From the NCBI GenBank assembly GCA_963978905.1, contig OZ022257.1:34671685-34735684 (forward strand): a stretch of 64,000 nt of DNA, written 5' to 3'. Position numbers and translations under genes: made by a program. The notes under the pieces were generated by a model, which saw nothing but the letters and a program-made list of their open reading frames with translations, did no database searches and had not been told where the DNA came from. Source of the stretch: Trichostrongylus colubriformis (taxonomy: Eukaryota > Nematoda > Chromadorea > Rhabditida > Trichostrongylidae). Shown piece after piece: positions 1 to 11,800 of this stretch (positions are counted from its first letter, which is position 1; the number at the start of each line of letters is the position of its first letter).

Positions 1-300
1 ATACCACTATCATTCTGAATGGAATTTATTAAAAGTCTCTTCCAAACTTGATATACTTCGTGTGCACATGAAAGCCTCAACGATTCGAATGGAAGTTGAA
101 TGGGTGATTTATCAGGGGAAATTTGAGCCTTTAAAGGCAGGGCTGAAGGTTAGGGGAAAATGAGAACCGGGATGGCATGTTTTCGTAAACAAAGATTGGA
201 TTTCAGAAAGGGTGAGGAGAAACTCGCGCTAAAAAAGCACGCCTTTGAGTCTATAGCGCGACCTTGCTACGCTGCTACTGACACTGTCTGGCATCCACTG

Positions 301-523
301 GGGTGTAGGTTGGGACACACGAATCTAGGCCGTGACCCTGTAACAGCCTGTGGCCTTTGACCTAAGCCTTAAATAATTCAGACAATTTGTCATGTAAATC
401 GTGTCCTCCTTGCAAGTCTGTTCCGTTGTATAGTGAAAATGTCTGAATTATTCATGTCACAGGGCAAAGGTTACAAGCTGTCACAGGGTCACGGCCTAGA
501 TTCGTGTGTCCCAACCGTCACCC
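301..523. mobile_element. Mutator-like foldback MITE, 223 bp
   Basis: The two halves are inverted copies of each other over roughly 85 bp, starting GGGTG and sharing GGTTGGGACACACGAATCTA and onward. The sequence GCATCCACTG lies directly outside each end (291-300 and 524-533), which is a 10-bp, or minimally 9-bp, target duplication. Ends beginning GGG, long inverted arms and a 9-10 bp duplication are typical of Mutator-like elements; that family assignment is inference. The element has no coding capacity; open frames running through it are by-products. Confidence 0.7.
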
Positions 524-533
524 GCATCCACTG

Positions 534-2979
534 AGCAAGTTGATGCGAGTTGCGAACGTTTGGGACCGGCTAGCGTAGACCCTCGCCCTCTGCATTTACT
601 CCTCAGCGGTGAGTGATGCAGAGGGACGAAAGGGAAAAAGTGAGGCAGGATTTGTGTTACCATTTCTCGGGGTGTGACCGTTTCATACCGTTCGTTCTCT
701 ACAGTTACACTAGCGAGCACGCACCTCTACCTTCATAATCCATAATTACTCCACAATCTGCCGCCCGCAACAGTGTTTTTAAAAGCACCAACCCTGGTTC
801 ACAGGCATGTAGCTTACGTCCTACAGGAATGGGAAAGCGATCATCGGCACCGGCATGACATCGTCCCATTCTGCGTGCCATTCTCCCAGTTGTGTCAAAA
901 AATGATCCCAGAAATGAAGGTGGAATCGCACCGCTCCTAACGGCTTCCCATAAACGTGATGTCAGTAGGCCACAAATAAAAAGGAAAATCACTCGTAAAA
1001 CAACCAGAACGCTCACAACAATTAGACACGAGACACGTGCTCGGTTTAACGTAAACAACTACCCCCATGAATTGCAAGAGACCACGACGCTGGCCAACCG
1101 TCGAAGGACCGAAAACCGCGCCGCATGCGCCGAGAGCTTACGTTAGCCACCAGATTGGGTTGTGGATGGCGAAATGGAGCCTTTCGAAGACAACTGACGA
1201 TTGAAGTGTCGCCGCTAGCGGGTCGAGTTGACGACTCACCAGAAGAATTGACGTGGGCCTCCCAGGAGACTATGGACAAATGTCTAAATATGTACTACAC
1301 TTGCATTCCAAACCAGAATTCTTTTTTTTTTCAGAAAAAATCTTACTGCATGATAGAACAAGGGTAGAGGAAGCGAGTGGAAAGTCTCTTGGAAAAGTGA
1401 GTGAAGGTAACTGGTACTCATAGTTCGCAGATCAGTAAAAACTGGCGAATACCGATTAGAACCTCGAGAAAAAACTGACTGATCTAGATTCAAGACTAGA
1501 ACTGTCTTTTGCTAGACAATTCATCAGTAGGTGGCGGTTCTAGTGTGAGCTCTGGAAAAAAAGGTATAGCGGCAAACTAAGCTGTTATAGTGGGTTGAAC
1601 AGTAAGTTCGTTCAGTTCTACCCCCCCTTTTTTTTTACACACTGTTTTCTTTATTTTTTGATAAAGTGTACACGTGATTTCGGTAGTTTTTTTTTTGCTC
1701 TACAAAACTTTTTTGTTTGTTTTTTGAACCATTCAGTTGCTTGATGTCTTCGAGAATTAGAAAGGGAACACTCGGGGAGCAAAAATCTGATGATAAGACG
1801 ACGATAAACGAAGAACAGCAGGTGCTGAAGGCGCAGACTTCTGCCTTCTGAGAACCATTTTTGAGCGCTAAATAGATAATCAATATAATAAACGGAAAAT
1901 TAATGCAATAATCAATATAATAAACGGAAACTTAATGGGGTGTTGTGAAACAAAAGAAAGTCGAAAGCAGAAAGGATAAAAAGCGATCGAACTTACTCAC
2001 AACCCAACCTGGCAGCAAGTGTATATGTTATATTCTATTCTTCAAAATCGAAACAGGAGTACTCGAGGGTCTTATAATCGCTGCGGATAAACCCGGATGT
2101 GAGGCTTATAGCTAGTTTGAAAGCTTAACTGCTCGAATGACAAAATAAACACACTGAAAAAACAAACAGAAGAAACCGAGAAAATAGCACAGCTGACAAG
2201 CGTGGCCGATCAATATGCTAATATCGATCGATGGCAGTTGACGAGGATGCAGATCTCAAAACTAAAACAAAGCGTGGCCGAACGGCGTCAAAAACGCGGC
2301 GACGCTGCCAGCCATCCAGCCAGCTGGCGGTTGGCGCCGACGGAGGGGCGGTGCCGTCACGGATCGATACGGACGAGCGTCCACGAACGGAGGCGAGCTG
2401 CCGTCCGGTAGGCCATCAGCACTTCATGTACGTGGAGCCGTGAGGATCAGTGGTCCAGCAGCGCATTGATTCTGGAGACGAACTGCGAGGAGGGAGTAGA
2501 CCGTCTGGAAGTGAGAGCCTGGGTGACGAAGCTGCGTGCACTTCTGCAGCATTTGCACTTCCATTATTCCCTTGCAGAATGATGCTCCCTGTGGGAACGT
2601 TTGGGAGCGAATATATTGAGCTACTATGGGCTTCACTCGAGCCAATGCCTTCAATTACTTCAAACGGTCTTCGTCTCGTTACTGTATCAGCTGGACACTT
2701 CCCTTGGAACGCTTTTTGCAGCCGTGTATCGTGATCGAACAGTAACCTTCCAATCTTTTATTCAGCGTAGAACGAAACGCCAACGCATGCCAGGTTTCGA
2801 AAACACAACATGAATCCTTTAGAGCCGCATTTAGACACTGTCAACGGTACAGTAGCAACTGTTCTCGCGATATTACATCAATGGGAGATGGGCAACTTGA
2901 TGAATATTGGCAACAGGATGCCTTTCTATGAATGAGACGTCATTAACGTTTTGTGTTGTTGAGAAGGATGATTTTTTAA
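534..2979. other. Intergenic stretch without a supported gene
   Basis: No frame here shows a recognisable domain or a convincing exon with nematode splice sites. The stretch holds homopolymer T/A runs near 1630-1720 and a short tandem duplication at 1876-1937. A GC-rich block at 2260-2420 yields only overlapping short frames. Confidence 0.5.
1876..1937. repeat. 32-bp tandem duplication
   Basis: A 30-bp AT-rich stretch starting ATAATCAATATAATAAACGG occurs at 1876 and again at 1908, with one substitution near the end. It is a simple local duplication. Confidence 0.7.
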
Positions 2980-3153
2980 GGCTGCGTTCATACTTTGCGC
3001 CGACAGAGCGTGGCTCCGTCCACAGGCAGTTAAACCGAATGGCTCGAGGGAGGTGCCGAGACGACGCAGGCAACGAGACAGTGTGCCGCAGGTGGAGACG
3101 CAAAGACACGCAGCCATGCTCTGCCGCCAGTACCGCAAAGTATGAACACGGCC
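2980..3153. mobile_element. Harbinger-like foldback MITE, 174 bp
   Basis: The ends are imperfect inverted repeats: GGCTGCGTTCATACTTTGCG on the left and its inverse ending GAACACGGCC on the right. TAA precedes the element and CAA follows it, so the 3-bp duplication has one mismatch. The same termini occur at 5312-5441 and 5903-6137 with intact TAA and TTA duplications, which points to a PIF/Harbinger-type non-autonomous family. This is the most degenerate of the three copies. Confidence 0.6.
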
Positions 3154-4393
3154 CAAGATGAAGAGGGAAAACTACTCTATTTCAGCGCAGTACGTTTGAC
3201 ATGAACACCTTTCTCACGATAATCGGATCAGTCCACTCAGATTCCAAGGACAGATGAGTCGACGACTGACTACCGAAGCTCACCGTTGTTGCGGCATCAC
3301 GATTTGCTGTACGCCGTATACCCGCTCGGATCCGGGCTAACCACGCCCACTTGAGCTAACCGCATCTGCTACTGGACGTGCCTTGTTGCAAGGAGACATC
3401 TGTGTGGCAAACTTAATTTATGAACGACCTTGATTATATAAGATAATATAGATATCGTGATAGTGAAGGCAATGAGTAACGGGCAACGATAAATATTCGG
3501 AAGATATCATTGAGTTTTGCTTATCAAGACGATATCATCAAAAAAATAATCCTTTCTCAGGCTATTGTATTTGTTCGAGAACTCTGCTTAAGGGGCTTTA
3601 TCTTTGGTGTTTCTGGAGCTCTTAGTTGGATTTTCACCGATAAGTAAATCGGCATCTCTGCGTTCATTATTGGCTCGCAGCTTGAGAAGTACCTTTGAGT
3701 TAATTACTGTTCAACGGCAAGGGTTGTGCATCCTCTTAAAGGAACCGGAAGGGGGTCCGAAACAAGAGAAACATACAAAGAAATGAGCATTTCGTAACGA
3801 ACGCAGAAGGTTAGAAGCGATAATCGGTGAAAAAACCCGAACTCAAAAGTGCATCGCTGCGGTGTTTATTCGCGCCTCATTCGCATCATCGCACTGGCGT
3901 TCCGAGTTGTCCGCTGTAGGAGACGCCCGCGGGCCAACTTTAGTTGTAGCACCTGACTCCCAGCGTAGTGGAGCGGCCATTCCCAACTACATTAACATTC
4001 ATGTAAGTACATCTAGAAACAATATAAGAAAGAACAAAGGAGAAGGTAAAAGGAATGAACAACTTTATAATGGAAACATCTTCTCTTGGCACCATGCCAA
4101 GGCGTCAAATTGGCGAGTTTGTGCAATGGCGGTCACTTGAACTCGTCCACACTACGTCTGTTCTACCGTAAGCCAAAATTACTCCCTTACGGTGTCTTTA
4201 AGATTGCACCTATTCTCTTTGCTTCGACAACAAGCCAGCCACTTCTGTTTCGACTTCACATCACGTGTGCAGCACACATTCGCCACTGAAGCACTCAAAG
4301 CGGCTAGGCAACGATGACACATTCTGTCGTCGGCGACGTCAATCGTCTCCTTTAAGTGCTTCAGCGATTGCTGCAAATTTCATTTTGCCTTCG
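3154..4393. other. Intergenic stretch without a supported gene
   Basis: Only short frames without recognisable domains are present. No inverted-repeat element or tandem array was identified in this interval. Confidence 0.45.
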
Positions 4394-4659
4394 TTACTAG
4401 TGTGAATCGATGCAACGGCAGCAGAGAAAGCGTCAAGTTGCTTTTGTGAGCCCCTCTTAACGAATCACAAAAAGAGCAGCGTAGACTTGACAAAAGAGGC
4501 TGAGGGATGTAGAACTTAATATTCGATTACTAGTGTGAATCGATGCAACGGCAGCAGAGAAAGCGTCAAGTTGCTTTTGTGAGCCCCTCTTAACGAATCA
4601 CAAAAAGAGCAGCGTAGACTTGACAAAAGAGGCTGAGGGATGTAGAACTTAATATTCGA
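4394..4659. repeat. Perfect 133-bp tandem duplication
   Basis: The segment 4394-4526, beginning TTACTAGTGTGAATCGATGC, is followed at once by an identical copy at 4527-4659. I see no difference between the copies on visual comparison. The identity suggests a very recent duplication or an assembly artefact. Confidence 0.9.
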
Positions 4660-5311
4660 CAAAGAGAGAGTGGACTATTAGGCTCGCTGGCCGCATCAAA
4701 ATACTCACGAACACAAGTACTAGAGGATGAATGGCGAAACAGCATATAAAATAGGATAAATAGATGCTGATTTTTCCCCGCCTACAATCTTTCAAAGCCA
4801 TGCGTTTAGTAAGCTTTCGCGCTTGTAAAATCCTCGAAGTCGGGGGTCCGTACTTGTCCCCATTGGAAGTGAGGAACTTTGTGTTCGTGAAGATCAACGT
4901 CGAAAAATCGAAAGAAACTGTGAACACCATTCTTTGCTTTCACACGGAATGCATAAGTGTCTGCTTGATGGCTTCCCAAAGAACAAATTGTCGCAGAAAA
5001 TTTCCTTGACACCTGACACGCTGGCAAGAACGATATCACACCTGCCAGCTAGTCAGCAGTTCTCCATGTTTTAAAACAAGGATGTACTCTCCATTATACA
5101 TGCCGGTCACGTGCAAGTTAAGGGAGCCTTTTTTATACAGGAGGAAATACGAATAGCATGTAAAGAGATCGAGGAGACAGCTCAATGGCGGGGTCCAAGG
5201 AGTTTACAGCGACCATCTGCTAAAAAGTATGGGCCACGACCATGGACTCAAAGGAGGACGATCTAACACGTAGATGTTCGTATCGGTAGGTGAACCGCAA
5301 TTTGAATCTAA
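4660..5311. other. Intergenic stretch without a supported gene
   Basis: Nothing recognisable was found. Overlapping short frames near 4650-5040 on both strands have no domain signature. Confidence 0.45.
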
Positions 5312-5441
5312 GGCCACGTTCATAGTTTGCGGTGCTAGCGACAGGACCAGGCTGCGTGTCTCCACGTCTCCACCTGGGTCACTCTGCCTCGCTGCCTATG
5401 AACGCAGCCATGCCCTGTCGACGCAAAGTATGAACGCGGTC
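5312..5441. mobile_element. Harbinger-like foldback MITE, 130 bp
   Basis: The element starts GGCCACGTTCATAGTTTGCG and ends in the inverse form GCAAAGTATGAACGCGGTC. TAA is duplicated on both sides (5309-5311 and 5442-5444). It is the shortest of three related copies in the first 6.2 kb and has no coding capacity. Confidence 0.7.
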
Positions 5442-5823
5442 TAATGCCTGGGGCCAAGTACATACTATTCCACCTCACTACTCGAGAGAGTATTCTTCCG
5501 GTGATGCAAATCAAAAGAAGCACCCTAGAAGCTATGGGGTGGTATCGAGGCATTTGCCAGGCCATTTTTGGAAAATAGCGGTCACCTTACCGCAACTCCG
5601 CTTTACTTGGAATTTTTTTTCATCTGCACAGGGGAAGTATGACGTCCGCTCATTTTTTTCTTTTTTTTAGACGTCTCGCTAAATTGGGACGGGAGCTAAA
5701 GTCTCAACTTTCCGCGTCTTCAACTGACATTTGCACTCGAAGGGTCGTTTTTCATTATTTTCCGCTCCATTCTCATGGACTGAAAGCATTCAAAGCTATT
5801 CGTCATCATAGCAGCGCATATAA

Positions 5824-6242
5824 GGCCGCCGCCAGACTTCGTGATTTTGCACGTTTGCATTTTTGCAATTTTGCGGTGTCGCGGAGTCGCACGGCGAAGT
5901 TAGGCCGCGGCCATACTTTGCGCTGTCTGCGGCAGGGCGTGGCCGCGTATCTTGCGTCTCCACACTGCCTCGTTGCCTGCGTCATCTCTGCACCTTCCCC
6001 GTGCCACTCTCTCTCTCGCTGCCTGTGAGAGAGTGGCACGGGGGAGGTGCAGAGATGACGCAGGCAACGAGGCAGTGTGGAGACGCAAGATACGCGGCCA
6101 CGCCCTGCCGCAGACAACGCAAAGTATGACCGCGGCCTTACGGCAATGCACGATCTCGAGATTGCAGCATCGCGTGCGAAAGTGCAACGCCGCAAATTCG
6201 CAGAATCCCAAAACAGCAGAAACGCGAAGTCTGACGGCGGAT
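5824..6242. mobile_element. Outer foldback element hosting a nested MITE
   Basis: Sequence on either side of the 5903-6137 element is itself an imperfect inverted repeat: GCCGCCAGACTTCG near 5826 pairs with CGAAGTCTGACGGC near 6225. The arms continue inward, with GCAATTTTGCGG-like and CGCCGCAAATTCGC-like blocks. The outer element must therefore predate the inner one. I could not find a clear target duplication for it. Confidence 0.5.
5903..6137. mobile_element. Harbinger-like foldback MITE with ~110-bp arms
   Basis: Two long inverted arms (about 5903-6017 and 6025-6137) begin GGCCGCGGTCATACTTTGCG-like and are almost fully complementary, leaving a very small central loop. TTA is duplicated at 5900-5902 and 6138-6140. 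The duplication and termini match the copies at 2980 and 5312. Because the arms mirror each other, both strands show near-identical open frames, which should not be read as genes. A transcript of this segment would fold into a long hairpin. Confidence 0.8.
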
Positions 6243-6649
6243 GGTTCTGTTCGAGTCCATACCGCAACCCTCAGTGTTACCCACTTTGGGTTACATCAGC
6301 CATTCATTGAACAAGTTTGAGCATCGTGTTGTTGACTTCGATTGGGAACACAAGATCCTTCCCTTGGAGATTCCTCGACGATTGCCTGACCGTGGCAGCA
6401 TTTGGCGCTAACCCGCTTGCAAGATAATGACTGTGCAACGGTGTCACAAGTAAGGTAATCCTGATAACCGTAGAGGATCACAATAGGCCTTACTCATATC
6501 AATGACACCCGTGAGCGAGGACAATGCAACGGTAGCGAACCGAAATCAATCGAGACAGGAGCATTGCGACCGTTTTATGGAAAGTTAGTCTGCGAGAATG
6601 GACCAGTTTGGTGGCGACAGTGAGATTATTTCTCTACTACTGAGGCTCC
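6243..6649. other. Intergenic stretch without a supported gene
   Basis: A short spacer between two MITEs. Nothing recognisable was found. Confidence 0.4.
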
Positions 6650-6653
6650 TTAA

Positions 6654-7174
6654 CCCATAACGGACGGTGCGCCACATGGTCACGCGACCCATAACGGACG
6701 GCGGCGTTTTTGCGCCGTTTTTTATCAAATCTTTCGCCAATTTTTATCAATTGAGTCATTTTTGTAACCTTTTTGTGCAGTTGCTACTGATAAAAGGGTC
6801 ATCACTGTGTAGTGGTATCACCTCATGCTGTTATACGCGGTACTTCTCTCTACCTATTACTGCAAAAAAATCATGCATTTCGAGTAGTAAGATGAGCGCG
6901 AGGGTTTCCAAATGGGAAACGGAGCCTATGGATTCTAATGGATTGTTGATTGTAACTAAAAACAATTGTTGTCATTTGTTTGTACAACTAGAAAGGATTG
7001 CATTTGAAGTTACTCGCATAATGTTTGTTGAAAATTTGCGCTGCACCGGTCCTGCAAATATATGTTATTCTTCAATACTTGTAGTGTATACGTGTATAAT
7101 TGGTTATTTGGAAATATGTCGGGAAATATGTTTAAACGTCGGGAGTAACCATGTGGCGCACCGTCCGTTATGGG
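6654..7174. mobile_element. piggyBac-like MITE, 521 bp
   Basis: The termini are perfect 27-bp inverted repeats beginning CCCATAACGGACGGTGCGCC. TTAA flanks both sides (6650-6653 and 7175-7178). A CCC start and a TTAA duplication are the hallmarks of the piggyBac superfamily. A subterminal copy of CCCATAACGGACGG lies at about 6688-6701. A 208-codon frame spans most of the element and runs past its right end, but it shows no transposase signature, so I regard the element as non-autonomous. Confidence 0.85.
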
Positions 7175-7452
7175 TTAACGGATTACGTCTACCGCTAGTG
7201 GAATGCATAGATACCTCGGTCGAGTTGTACGCTACTGTGCACCTACGTTTGAAGCCAAAGGAAAGGGTGAATTTGGCAGGTTGTGGAAAATGAAAGCAGT
7301 GGTGCTCAGCAGTGAAACAGTAGAGGAAGAACGAAATAATACGGTGAAAAGAAAACCGAGAAATAGGAACTCGAAAACCCCATTCTCCTTCGCGCCCCCT
7401 TGCGTCATTAGCCCGGGGTAGACCGCAAACGGGCGAAGAGGCTATAACAGCC

Positions 7453-7680
7453 GGGTGTATATGTTAAGACAAAAACGTCGCGAGGCCGTGTTTGGCCCGC
7501 GACGAGATGGTGCGAGCTATGCGCGCCGTATCGGATGGGTTTTGAAGCGATGACGGTGCTCTACGCCTCATCTAGGCGTAATCGCTTCAGGACTCAACTA
7601 ATACGGCGCGCATAGCTCGCACCATCCCGTCGCGTGCCGAACACGGCCACGCGACGTTTCTGTCCTAATGATATACACCC
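7453..7680. mobile_element. Mutator-like foldback MITE, 228 bp
   Basis: The arms start GGGTGTATAT and continue inward as near-complementary sequence containing GATGGTGCGAGCTATGCGCG. The flanks ATAACAGCC (7444-7452) and ATAACAGTC (7681-7689) form a 9-bp duplication with one mismatch. The GGGTGTA start matches the 301-523 element, and a degraded relative lies near 63719-63890. Confidence 0.75.
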
Positions 7681-7689
7681 ATAACAGTC

Positions 7690-8503
7690 GGCCGCGAACG
7701 TTGTCCCGCCCTTGCCGGCAATTCGACCGCTGATGAACTGCAGAACGACAGGCCGTACTGCGGGAGCGCTATAGGACCCGAGCCGCGTTTTTCCATGCGA
7801 GTTTCGCTACACATCACCTCTTCCGAACGTGAAAGGTTTGTTTTCGCAAAACATGTCCTCCCAGTTCTCACTTTTCCTATACCCTCCCAGTGCCTTTGAT
7901 GTGCTTTCACATGGAGAACCTGCCATAACTGCGATGGGAAGCGAACGTAATGACCCTTTATTCGAACGACTTGCAAGATGAGGAATTCGCATTGTACAGC
8001 GCTACACTCTTCATAGCTTTTTTGTGAGGCTCCGCGTGCTCTTTTTGCGATGAGACAGCTGCTATGCATCATCTCTACTGCTGCGCTCAGTCTATGACCT
8101 CATTCCAGGGATGCCTTTCATATTGGGTAGCACTTGTTAATAGAACAACATCATGGTGCAACAGATTGTTACAATGAACTTCTCCGTTCTTGAAGGATTG
8201 CGATGGAGATGTGAAAGCTCAGATGCCTAGAAAAGACGTGGGATAGGGACTAACTTTACTGAAAGAAGGCCATTCCGGTGAATATGTTGATATTAATTAC
8301 ATTCATGTTTATGGCGGTCAAAAGGCGTGGTTGGCCGAGTGCACCGGGAGGATAATGTGGCTGTACAAGAGGCCGAAATACGATTGAGAAAGAAAGCCAG
8401 AGCTCAGAAGGGAGGATATGGCGAAATTTGCAGTGAAAGGAATGTTACGCCTCTGCAGCAAACCCTTGCTTTAGCAGTGAGACCCAAATGAGCGTACTCC
8501 TAT
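7690..8503. other. Intergenic stretch without a supported gene
   Basis: Minus-strand frames at 7665-8072 have no recognised domain and partly overlap the MITE end. No splice-supported exon was found. Confidence 0.4.
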
Positions 8504-8827
8504 CACAAATGAGCTCGTCACGTGATATTTTTGACCGCCACACGTCACAGATCCATGTAGTCCCTACTAATATGTTAGCGGCTGTGCTGACTGGAACCTG
8601 CCACAAACCAAGGACAAGAGGAAAGGTTTCACTTTTTTCATTTTCAATTGTCATCAATATTTTTTCACAAATGAGCTCGTCACGTGATATGTTTGACCGC
8701 CACACGTCACAGATTCATGTAGTCCTTACTAATATGTCAGCGGCTGTGCTGACTGGAACCTGCCACAAACCAAGGACAAGAGGAAAGGTTTCACTTTTTT
8801 TCGTTTTCAATTGATCATCAATATTTT
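8504..8827. repeat. 162-bp tandem duplication
   Basis: The block starting CACAAATGAGCTCGTCACGT at 8504 recurs at 8666 with a few substitutions and one small indel near the end. The period of 162 is a multiple of three, so a plus-strand frame (8488-8814) stays open through both copies and encodes two similar peptide halves. The peptide has no recognised domain, so I annotate this as a duplication rather than a gene. Confidence 0.8.
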
Positions 8828-11800
8828 TGAATTCTTTTCTTCACTCCCGCATTTCATTGTACTTCTCATGCCCAACCATCGACGAAATCATGCCTTCTGC
8901 TCTATTTCAAGGACGGAGAAGGGTGATAGATTACATATAGACTACATACACAAAGCAACTTCAGTGAGCCTCCAGTAAAAGAATTGCCCGGCACGTGAAC
9001 TGCCTCTGATAAGCTTCATTCGTAACAACACACGAAAAAAGCGAAATCATGTATCGACTCTTGTCGGGGATGCTCGACTTCTCGAGTGTAAAGGAGACGA
9101 CAGCCTGTGATACTTCGAAGCAGTAGTATGTCGGCTAACGCCGACCACATCTAGCCATAAGAACTTTGGCGATTACTTCCAAATGTACCTCGGACAGGTT
9201 ACTGTAAAAAGAGGAAGGGTGGGGGAGGGGGGAGGGGGGGGGGACTCGTAATTCCGGATCATTTGAAGGCATAACGGCAGATATTAGAATGTAGAAATGT
9301 GAAGCATGTTGACTCCATGCCCGGATCCTCTGAGTTCTATTCATACGATCCGGGGATCAAGCGACGTAGCAATACCTAACCTGCAAAATAAACTTCCCTC
9401 CTCTACATAGAGGTCGGCTAATAGGTATGATATTTTTACGTAAGGCTAGAAACACAGAGCTGCACATATGCTGCGGAAGTCATTGTATAGGTAGAACAGC
9501 ATCAAGCTCCGCCTCCATTTTAATAGAAGTTGAAGGCGCGGCATAAAGAGAATTGATCAAAGCCGAATTATTGTTGGAAAAAGAAAAGACGTGTTCTTGA
9601 TAGGGATCAACTGTAGGAAGGAGGTTCTGTTCCTGAGTTTTTGGTCGTTTCATTGCCTTGCTCTTGCCACATGTCGCTATCGAGCATCTCCGTTTTTATA
9701 TTTGACGATGGATCCAATAACCCTTCCTCGTGCCACTGAATGCTGTCTGAACTGCTCCTAAAAGGAATGACTTCCATCAAAATGGCTTTCCGTAGTGGAG
9801 CAGAGCTTGCTCGTCTGGAATTCTCTGGTACTTCTATTTCGCCTCTCATTGTCTTTGCAATGGAACATTTTCAATGAAGATTAGGTGATTCCACGAAAGC
9901 GTTCTTATTCATGTGTTGTAATGAAAAACTCTTTCACAATAGGGACTGTTTTTTAACTGAATGACGAAGGCCCAAAGTAGGATTTACTCTACCTAGTGAG
10001 GCGTCCCACGAGGAAATGATGGCTCTTGGTTACGTGCTTTATAAGTTCCAGCAAAATTTTGACGAATGATGCCGGTAAAGAGTTTTCGTTTTCGTCGCAA
10101 AACAAGTTTCGCATCACGAACTTGGTGCGAATCCATTGCAGGCTTTTGGTTTGCCAGTTCAACTGACTGCCAAAAGTGGAAATAGAAGCGATAACTAATG
10201 AGCAAGACTTAACTGATATCCTTGCTATCAGGGTAAATGAAAACCCTGTTCTCCTCTTTGATTTCGCATGGACGTTTTTACCTATGCTCACATCGCTAAC
10301 GTATCTATCAGATCATCGCGGACTGAGATTTCTGGCAGTCAGGTGTAGCACATTACCCCACCGCGTAAAGGCGTAGCTGAGACTAGGAGAGTCATCCGGT
10401 CAGCTTAGAAGCTTAGACCCTTAATGTCCATTTATGATGAATATTCCCCCGGCCCGACTCTGAAGTCGCAAACTGTCGCAGCCACTGCCTTTTAAAATGA
10501 CCACACGTGTTCATACTTCACTGCCTAATAATTGTATCAATAAGAACTAGCTCACGATTAATGTAATGCATAGACGGTGTATGGCTGACCAAATAGCTGT
10601 ATATTGAAGCCGCCACGGCAGCCCAGAGAGAAGAGGCAGATGACTGTGATGATGACAAAAATGGAAAAGTCAATCGTGCTCGGCGAATAAAATGTCGTGC
10701 AAAAAATGCGGAACTAAAACAGGCTGAGCATGGGATTGAAAGTGAGCATCGTTCCCGAATGGTTCTCAAAAAGACAATCACATCGATAAGTCTTCGTATA
10801 GAATAAGGGTGACTCAATATATGTATATGAAATATATAAGAATAAAGGTCACTAAATATATGTATATGAAATGAATAATGATTAAATACAAAAGAAATAT
10901 GAGAAAAAATAATTGAATAAGTACGAAAGGAAAATCTGCACATGAAATACAGTAGCTGCCTCCAACATATCACCCACGCTCTATGTGAGATTACAATCAA
11001 TCTGGAAAAAGCGCGTGAAATGATAAATCTGGAAAGGACAAAACGCAACGATGTAATCTCACTCTAATGGAATGAGATGGCATTTGAGAGGATATTTTTC
11101 AAGGAGGGTCACGACCATCATATCATTGGACCGTCATAACCCACCCGTGATTGCTTCACTTTCCAGCTTCTACTCGGAACTACTTTTTTTGTTTTCCATT
11201 TTTTAATTGCCACAAATTTCACGAAAAGTCTCCGATAGCCAGATGTGTGGCCTGAGAAGGAATAAAATGCAAATCATGCACGATGAAGGACGAAATATGT
11301 GAAGATCGAAAAAAAGAATGACTGCGCGTGGGAGAAGAGGGCTGAAACAAAAAAGGTTGAGCCGAGAAATCAATTCCGATTTTGAGGCGTTGGAGAAGAT
11401 CGTTCTTCATGACGTGATCATAGATTTTAGTGTTTGGGGCTCTTTCAAAGTCTATCGTTCTATCACGCGTCTTTCAAAATTGATTGTAAATTGTATGTGA
11501 ATTCGCGTATTGAAGATGGGCAAACATTGTCGAGGAGATTTCAGATCGTAGACAACTTTCTTGATGACACCGTTCGGGCTGAAAGTAAATACACGGGGTA
11601 AAGTTTTTGACGTTAACTACTCCTTTGCTGGGATGCGCTGCGTATTCCATTTCCACTTAGAATGGTGAGGGTAAGTGAACAATTTGGCCTATACGATAAC
11701 TTGTGGGAGAAAATCGATACAGTACATGTCAGTGCTTTTCCCTCTCGTACGAGGATAATGCCAGTTCCCTTACCCCTTAGGGATGGAAGACTTAGTCGGC

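Noticed and set aside
5806..6320. Several overlapping 77-153 codon frames on both strands with near-identical peptides
   Set aside because: They are mirror products of the long inverted arms of the foldback at 5903-6137 and not separate genes.
6667..7293. A 208-codon plus-strand frame, among the longest outside the retroelements
   Set aside because: It starts within the 6654-7174 TTAA-flanked MITE, runs through it and ends about 120 bp beyond it, with no recognised motif. It is chance coding in repeat DNA.
10518..11048. A 176-codon minus-strand frame
   Set aside because: The peptide is dominated by Ser, Phe, Ile and Arg and arises from AT-rich repeated spacer; no domain or splice evidence.
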